Position numbers and translations under genes: made by a program | The notes under the pieces: generated by a model | Database searches by the model: none | What the model was told of the DNA's origin: nothing | What the model saw: the letters and a program-made list of their open reading frames with translations, nothing else | NCBI GenBank assembly: GCA_903912795.1 | Contig: CAIWIS010000899.1 | Span: forward strand, 1-8,007 | From: an uncultured Bacteroidales bacterium | GTDB lineage: Bacteria; Bacteroidota; Bacteroidia; Bacteroidales; Paludibacteraceae | Reading direction: 5' to 3' | Length of the DNA: 8,007 bases | In this document: positions 1 through 5,292 of the stretch, piece after piece | Numbering within the stretch: position 1 is the first letter of the stretch | Layout: every line of letters begins with the position of its first letter

Positions 1-1
1 G

Positions 2-160
2 GATGAATCCGGTAATATTTTATATGAAACTTCAACTAATCATCAAACTATAAATACATTGTATTTTAACGAAAAAATAAAAACAAGAACCTTGACTTTG
101 AAATTTATACATCCATCAGAACTAGTTCCTGTAGCGGTGTTTGGAATGATAGTAAATTAA
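2..160 (+). CDS. C-terminal fragment of an upstream protein, probable carbohydrate-active enzyme or FAD-dependent oxidoreductase tail
   Basis: An open frame enters from the window edge and ends at TAA (158-160), giving the last 52 residues of a protein whose start lies outside. The tail has alternating hydrophobic positions typical of beta strands: TLYFNEKIKTRTLTLKF, then a turn (IHPSELVP), then the final strand VAVFGMIVN. A pattern of 'F-N-x-x-x-x-T-R-x-L-x-L' followed by 'A-x-F-x-x-x-V' near the C-terminus is common in the last strands of galactose-binding-like (discoidin/CBM-type) domains. In Bacteroidota these close many glycoside hydrolases and FAD-dependent oxidoreductases encoded in polysaccharide loci. 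The gene lies 39 bases before the SusC gene on the same strand with no visible terminator between, so co-transcription is likely. That this is a real coding end is well supported by frame and position; the family is an inference from 52 residues. Confidence 0.6.
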   Translation, partial: DESGNILYETSTNHQTINTLYFNEKIKTRTLTLKFIHPSELVPVAVFGMIVN

Positions 161-199
161 TCCAATAAGCTTATCATATAAACTTTAAAACAATCACGA
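161..199 (+). other. Short intergenic leader before SusC1, with a 10-bp palindrome
   Basis: This 39-base AT-rich gap contains the perfect palindrome ATAAGCTTAT at 165-174. It lacks a loop and is too short to act as a terminator hairpin. I see no Bacteroidota-type promoter (TTTG near -33 and TAnnTTTG near -7) and no Shine-Dalgarno sequence. The bases just before the ATG are A-rich, as usual for translation starts in this phylum. The gap is best read as an intra-operon spacer. Confidence 0.45.
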
Positions 200-3100
200 A
201 TGAAGAGAATCATTTTTTTAATTTTATTACTAGTGCCATCTGTATTTCTTCTTGCTCAAGAAAGAACTTTAAGAGGTTTAGTAACAGACGAAACCGGATC
301 TCCGGCTCCGGGTGTGAGTATTTTGGTAAAAGGAACCAATACTGGAACTGCTACCAATTTGAATGGCGAGTATTCACTAAAAATTGCAAGCAAAACGGCA
401 ATTATTAAATTCTCGTATATCGGTTATACGACTGCCGAAGTGAAATATACTGGAAATGCAGTTATTAATGTAGAATTAGTGCAGAGTTCTGTTAATCTAA
501 AAGATATGGTTGTAGTAGGCTATGGAATGCAAAAACGTGCTTCAATGACTGCAGCTGTGACAACAGTAAGTTCAAAAGACCTGCTTAAAACGCCAACTGC
601 TAATATGGCTACAGCGTTAATTGGGCGTACGCCAGGCCTAACAACTTACCAGAGAAGTGGTCAACCAGGCGCTGACGGTATAACACTTCGAATCCGTGGT
701 ATTGAGACCACAAACAATGCAGATCCTCTAATTCTTGTGGATGGAGTCGAACGTGATTTTACCCAACTCGATCCAAACGAAATAGAGAGTATTTCGGTGT
801 TGAAAGATGCTGCATCTACCGCCGTTTTTGGTATTCGTGGTGCTAATGGTGTTATGATTATTACTACAAAAAAGGGTGAAGAAGGTCCTGCAAAAGTTAG
901 TGTTTCTACTAATTTTGCTATTCAACAACCTACACGTATGCCATCATTGATTGATGCCGAAGGTTTTATGCGTATGTACAACGAAGCACTGATAAATGAT
1001 ACACCAACTGCTACACCATTTTACAGTGAATCTATTATACAGAGGATATTAAATCCCAATAAAACTGCTCTAGAAGCATTAGAATACCCAAATAACGATT
1101 GGATGAAAATGTGTTTAAAACCTTTTGCTGTTCAGCAACAACATAATATTACTATTAGCGGAGGATCGAAAAATACAAAATACTATACTTCTGTAGGCTA
1201 TTTTACTCAAGAAGGATTAACAAGGGACTTTAGTAAACTGGTAGAAAATAGGCAACTGGATAATAATTATTTGTATGACCGTTTTAATTTGCGTTCCAAT
1301 ATTGACGTTGATGTAACACCAACGACCAAAATCGGAGTTATGATTAGTGGAATAGTATCAAAAATTAATCAACCCCAGGACATTTGGAGTACATTATTAG
1401 CTACAACTCCAATTTCAGGTCCAACAATATACGAAGGAAAAGTAATTAATTCAAGTGTAGGAGCGCCAATGGGAAGTCCGGTGGGACAAATGGTTGGTTC
1501 AAGTAACGAAAATAATCAGAATACGATTGCACTTACCCTTAATTTTAATCAAAAATTGGACTTTATTACCAAAGGATTAGCCTTAAGAGGGTTAGCTTCG
1601 TATGATAGTTATTATTTACACAAAGTCAATCGTGGTCAGGGCGGTGTAACATATTCAATAGTTTATCTACCGGATGAAAATGGCAATACTGCCATGCAAT
1701 TTAAACCATCAGGTGAAAAATTTCTTGTAGTATCATCGGAAAGTTGGGGTCGTAACCGCAAGATACATGGTGAATTAGCTTTGGAATATAAAAGGTCCTT
1801 TGGTAACCATAATGTAGGAGGTTTGGTATTGGGTACTTTAGATAAGAAATGGTACACTACCAACCCATCAAATGATATCTATTATTCTATTCCACTTTCA
1901 TACATGGGTGCAGTTGGTCGTTTTACTTATGACTATGCTTCCAAGTATTTATTAGAAGTAAACCTTGGTTACAATGGATCCGAGAATTTTCCTGTCAATA
2001 ACCGTTTTGCATGGTTCCCAGCTTTTTCAGCTGGATGGAATGTTGCTGAAGAACAATTTGTAAAAAACATAATCAGTGAAGATATTCTGGATAAGTTTAA
2101 AATCAGAGTATCTCATGGAGTTGTAGGGAATGATGCAACGAGCGGAGGTATGCGTTTCTTATACCTCGATTCAGAATATAAATCAGGCGGTGGTGCTGTA
2201 TTTGGTGATATAGCTTCACCAACAAATCAAGCAGGATATGTTGCAGGTAAATTGGGTAACTCATTGGTAACCTGGGAGACAGCTACAAAGCAAAATTTCG
2301 GAATTGAGGTTTCGATGTTCAAAAACAAACTGACTTTCAATGCAGATTTGTACAATAGTGACCGTAAAAATATTCTCACTATTCTAAATTCTATGCCAAC
2401 CCATGTGGCAATTTCAACAGGTCAGGATTATTTTAATCTGGGACATATTAAAAATCATGGTTTTGAATTGGATGCTAAATGGCGTCAGGAATTCGGAAAA
2501 TTCGGTTATTTTATAGCAGGTAATTATTCATTTGCTCGTAATCAAATTTTAGAGATGGACGAGATTATGGATTTGAATAATCCTAATACTTGGAGAACCG
2601 GTCGACGAATAGGCGAAAACTTTGGATATATTTCTGATGGATTTTTTAATAATGCAGACGATATAGCGAAAGGTCCTGTTTTAGGAACACCTGGAATAGG
2701 TGAATTAAGATATGTTGATGTAAATGGTGATGGAGTTATTTCAACAAAAGATATGGTACCCATTGGCAATCCGGAATTTCCGGAAGTGAACTACGGTTTC
2801 AGTGGAGGAGTATCGTACAAAGGATTTGATTTTTCTTTCCTGTTTCAGGGCGCAACAAATACTTCCAAAATTATGGGTGGAAAATTCCAGAAACCTTTTG
2901 ATGTCAATGGTGGTATTTTAGGCTTTACAGTTGCTGAACGCTGGACTCCGGAAACCGCAGAAACAGCTCTACGCCCCCGTTTAACCCTGAATTATGCAAA
3001 TCCTACCAGTTATCTTCCATCTTCCACCTGGGCACGTGATGGTTCGTATCTTCGCCTTCGAAATGTAGAATTTGCATACCGTTTTGATAGAAAGTTGGTG

Positions 3101-3262
3101 AAAAAAGCATTGGGGATTGATGGATTGAGGGTTTATGTTAACGGTCAAAACTTGTTTACGTGGGATAATCTTAAATTTCTGGATCCTGAAGGTAGTACAA
3201 ATGATAGTTGGACATATCCGCAGGTGAAAGTTTATAACATGGGTTTAAAAGTTGATTTCTAA
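200..3262 (+). CDS. SusC-like TonB-dependent outer-membrane transporter (SusC1), complete
   Basis: This protein would import a glycan fragment (or similar ligand) across the outer membrane into the periplasm, powered by TonB-ExbBD and paired with the SusD lipoprotein encoded next. The 1020 residues fit the family's usual length of about 950-1100. A signal peptide covers residues 1-19 (KR, a hydrophobic stretch, then LLA before Q20). A CarboxypepD_reg-like beta-sandwich follows at about 22-98, including GLVTDETGSPAPGVSILVKG and the NLNGEYSL turn. The VVVGYG segment is at 104-109. The plug spans about 112-226 and carries LILVDGVE (177-184), SVLKDAAS (199-206), RGANG (213-217) and IITTKKG (220-226). 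The rest is a 22-strand-type barrel with a DVNGDG loop (840-845), WTPETA (915-920), the late-barrel segment SYLRLRNVEFAYRF and a terminal Phe typical of outer-membrane barrels. No N-terminal STN domain is present, so direct signalling to an anti-sigma factor is not expected. The family call is near certain; the substrate is unknown. Confidence 0.96.
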   Translation: MKRIIFLILLLVPSVFLLAQERTLRGLVTDETGSPAPGVSILVKGTNTGTATNLNGEYSLKIASKTAIIKFSYIGYTTAEVKYTGNAVINVELVQSSVNLKDMVVVGYGMQKRASMTAAVTTVSSKDLLKTPTANMATALIGRTPGLTTYQRSGQPGADGITLRIRGIETTNNADPLILVDGVERDFTQLDPNEIESISVLKDAASTAVFGIRGANGVMIITTKKGEEGPAKVSVSTNFAIQQPTRMPSLIDAEGFMRMYNEALINDTPTATPFYSESIIQRILNPNKTALEALEYPNNDWMKMCLKPFAVQQQHNITISGGSKNTKYYTSVGYFTQEGLTRDFSKLVENRQLDNNYLYDRFNLRSNIDVDVTPTTKIGVMISGIVSKINQPQDIWSTLLATTPISGPTIYEGKVINSSVGAPMGSPVGQMVGSSNENNQNTIALTLNFNQKLDFITKGLALRGLASYDSYYLHKVNRGQGGVTYSIVYLPDENGNTAMQFKPSGEKFLVVSSESWGRNRKIHGELALEYKRSFGNHNVGGLVLGTLDKKWYTTNPSNDIYYSIPLSYMGAVGRFTYDYASKYLLEVNLGYNGSENFPVNNRFAWFPAFSAGWNVAEEQFVKNIISEDILDKFKIRVSHGVVGNDATSGGMRFLYLDSEYKSGGGAVFGDIASPTNQAGYVAGKLGNSLVTWETATKQNFGIEVSMFKNKLTFNADLYNSDRKNILTILNSMPTHVAISTGQDYFNLGHIKNHGFELDAKWRQEFGKFGYFIAGNYSFARNQILEMDEIMDLNNPNTWRTGRRIGENFGYISDGFFNNADDIAKGPVLGTPGIGELRYVDVNGDGVISTKDMVPIGNPEFPEVNYGFSGGVSYKGFDFSFLFQGATNTSKIMGGKFQKPFDVNGGILGFTVAERWTPETAETALRPRLTLNYANPTSYLPSSTWARDGSYLRLRNVEFAYRFDRKLVKKALGIDGLRVYVNGQNLFTWDNLKFLDPEGSTNDSWTYPQVKVYNMGLKVDF

Positions 3263-3281
3263 CCAAATAGATTACAGAAAA
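3263..3281 (+). other. Intergenic spacer between SusC1 and SusD
   Basis: Only 19 A-rich bases separate the SusC1 stop (TAA at 3260-3262) from the SusD start. There is no room for a promoter or terminator and no Shine-Dalgarno sequence. The tight spacing is typical of susC-susD pairs, whose products form one complex, and suggests coupled expression. Confidence 0.6.
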
Positions 3282-5240
3282 ATGAAAAATAAATATATAT
3301 TATTAATACTACTTGTTGTTGCTTTGATATCAAGTTCATGCAACGACTTTATGGAGTTTCCTCCGGCAGTGTCATTCAATCTCGATTCAGTGTTTTCGAA
3401 ATACACCAATTCCCAGAAAATGGTCTATGATATGTATAATTATCCTATTCCATTGAACTTTGATACACGTGGGTTTGGTACAAATGGAACTCGCATGGGA
3501 GGAGGTACTTTTGCCAGTGCATTAACCGACGAAGGTCAATCGTTTGATGTACAGCAGGGCTATCAGGTGCAACGTTACTACAATGGTAATGTTGAGCCAA
3601 GTACCTGTGCTTCTTGGTCGAGTGCGTATAAGGGCGAAGATGATTATGCTCAGAAATGGATAACGATACGCAAAGCTTATATTATTCTAAACAATATTGA
3701 TCGGGTTCCAGATGGAACTTTCCCAACAAATCAGGGGCTATCAGCTACAGTTCAAAAATCCCGTATCAAGGCGGAATGTAAATTAATGATTGCTTTAGTT
3801 TATTTTGAGATGTTTAAACGTTATGGAGGTGTTCCAATTATCACAAATTCTTTTTCTGCAACAGATTCGTACGAGACAATGAAGGCAAAACGAGCCACAT
3901 TCAAAGAGACATATGATTTTATTAATGGTTTGCTTGAAGATGTAATGACCAATTATGTAGATATTTTACCTGCGAAAATAACAGTTGCAACAGAATTTGG
4001 TCGTTTCCCGATGGCATTTGCTTATGCACTCAAAGCGCGTATGGAATTATATGCAGCCAGCCCTCTTTTTAATACCGACCACCCTTATTCGTCGGCTTTG
4101 GGCGAAAATTCGAACCTGATTTGCTTCATGAATAATGATCCGGAACGTTGGAAAAAAGCAGCTGATGCTGCTACAACAGCCATTGATTATTGTATTGCAA
4201 ATGGTTATGCTGTTGTAGATGATCCAACTCAACGCGACAATGCCATGAATTATACCGTTGCAAATGTAAATTACCCATTTAAAGGAAATACTGAAGTAAT
4301 TTGGGGTGTGTTAGAGGCAAATAATGGAAACTGGTATTATTATAACCAGATTCGTGGTCTCACAACTTATGCGTCGTACGGATATGCCACCAATCTTGTT
4401 CCAATTAATCAGGTGGAGCGTTATGAATTAAAATCGAATGTATCCGGTCAGTATAAATCATGGGATAATCTTCTGTCATATAACATCAATGCAATTCCAA
4501 CCGGAACTTCGGCAATTGATGGTGGAAAATTAGTTGCCGCTGTTGCCCGAAAGCCGTATGAAGGACTTGATCCCCGCTTTTATGCTTCTATTGCTTATAA
4601 TGGCTTGATTGATTATGGTGTTGAGCCATATATTGATATGGCTGATGCATGGATTGATGGAAAAGGGAAACCAGATTCTCTTTACTCAAATCTATGTTAT
4701 GGTCAGTCTTCGCGTAAAAGTCGTGTATCGGTTTTGCATTATGTCCGTAAATTTAACCGTGGTTGGGAGTTGAGAGAGGGTTCAATGACGCCGCTGAATA
4801 TTTATATGCGCATGGCAGAACTTTATTTGATACGTGCAGAAGCTCTGAATGAATATTACCACGGTCCAAATGCACAAGTTGAGTCCGATTTGAATTTTAT
4901 CCGTACTCGCTCGGGAATGCCTAATGTGCTTACCGGTCAAGGTTATGAGGCGATGCAGAAAACTATAGCTCATGAACGAAACATCGAAATGTTTTACGAG
5001 GATCAACGTTGGTTTGATTTACGCCGAACTCTGCAGTCAGAAAAACAGATTCCTGTAAACATTTATAAGGTCGCCATTAAAAAATGGTATCATAATCCAA
5101 CAGACAATTGGCCTTATAAGTTGACTTACGAGAAACAACTTTACAGCACCCGTGTATGGTCTACAAAATGGTATATGAACCCATTCCCAACACAAGAAGT
5201 TGATAAAAATTATGGATTAATTCAAAATCCAGGTTGGTAA
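3282..5240 (+). CDS. SusD/RagB-family surface glycan-binding lipoprotein, complete
   Basis: This lipoprotein is expected on the cell surface as the lid of the SusC1 barrel, binding the ligand and closing over the transporter. The start is the ATG at 3282: it gives a compact lipoprotein signal peptide (MKNK, then a hydrophobic run, then ISSSC) with the lipid-modified Cys at residue 20. An in-frame TTG at 3252 would overlap the SusC1 end and add ten polar residues, so it is unlikely. The mature end CNDFMEFPP matches the usual 'C-x-D-F-L-D-x-x-P' opening of SusD proteins. TPR-like helices of the SusD N-terminal domain include IRKAYIILNNIDRVP (129-143) and YFEMFKRYGGVP (174-185). The C-terminal SusD domain has RMAELYLIRAEA (510-521), ERNIEMFYEDQRWFDLRR (565-582) and the ending NPFPTQEV...NPGW, which corresponds to the family's 'P-I-P-x-x-E ... 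Q-N-P-G-Y'. At 652 residues it is at the long end of the family. The ligand cannot be deduced. Confidence 0.95.
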   Translation: MKNKYILLILLVVALISSSCNDFMEFPPAVSFNLDSVFSKYTNSQKMVYDMYNYPIPLNFDTRGFGTNGTRMGGGTFASALTDEGQSFDVQQGYQVQRYYNGNVEPSTCASWSSAYKGEDDYAQKWITIRKAYIILNNIDRVPDGTFPTNQGLSATVQKSRIKAECKLMIALVYFEMFKRYGGVPIITNSFSATDSYETMKAKRATFKETYDFINGLLEDVMTNYVDILPAKITVATEFGRFPMAFAYALKARMELYAASPLFNTDHPYSSALGENSNLICFMNNDPERWKKAADAATTAIDYCIANGYAVVDDPTQRDNAMNYTVANVNYPFKGNTEVIWGVLEANNGNWYYYNQIRGLTTYASYGYATNLVPINQVERYELKSNVSGQYKSWDNLLSYNINAIPTGTSAIDGGKLVAAVARKPYEGLDPRFYASIAYNGLIDYGVEPYIDMADAWIDGKGKPDSLYSNLCYGQSSRKSRVSVLHYVRKFNRGWELREGSMTPLNIYMRMAELYLIRAEALNEYYHGPNAQVESDLNFIRTRSGMPNVLTGQGYEAMQKTIAHERNIEMFYEDQRWFDLRRTLQSEKQIPVNIYKVAIKKWYHNPTDNWPYKLTYEKQLYSTRVWSTKWYMNPFPTQEVDKNYGLIQNPGW

Positions 5241-5292
5241 TTTATTTGATCTCAATAACATTAAATCATTAATAATCATGATAGAATTCAAT
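5241..5292 (+). other. Short AT-rich spacer between SusD and the second SusC
   Basis: The gap is 52 bases if translation starts at the ATG at 5293, or 37 if it starts at 5278. It is AT-rich with no stable inverted repeat followed by a T-run, and no clear TAnnTTTG promoter. The 8-bp palindrome ATCATGAT (5275-5282) overlaps the upstream candidate start but is too short to interpret. The second SusC is therefore probably read from the same transcript as the first SusCD pair. Confidence 0.4.

Noticed and set aside
161..199. Possible promoter for the SusC operon
   Set aside because: The segment TATAAACTTTAAA resembles a -7 element only loosely (no TAnnTTTG), and no TTTG lies at the right distance upstream.
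728..928. Antisense open frames within SusC1, SusD and SusC2 (for example 728-928, 1663-1863, 2542-2769, 4047-4232, 4782-5006, 5529-5741, 5769-5975)
   Set aside because: All are short, run opposite to well-supported genes, show no family motifs and have no start context, so they are shadows of the coding strand.
3252..3281. Upstream TTG start that would make the SusD gene overlap the end of SusC1
   Set aside because: It puts ten polar residues before the Lys-containing head of an otherwise perfect lipoprotein signal peptide. The ATG at 3282 places the Cys at residue 20, the normal distance.
5275..5282. 8-bp palindrome ATCATGAT at the SusC2 start region
   Set aside because: It is too short, has no loop and no T-run, and such sequences are expected by chance in AT-rich DNA.
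5278..5292. ATG at 5278 as the start of SusC2
   Set aside because: It adds only MIEFN in front of a classical signal peptide that starts at the ATG at 5293. It cannot be excluded, but it is less likely.
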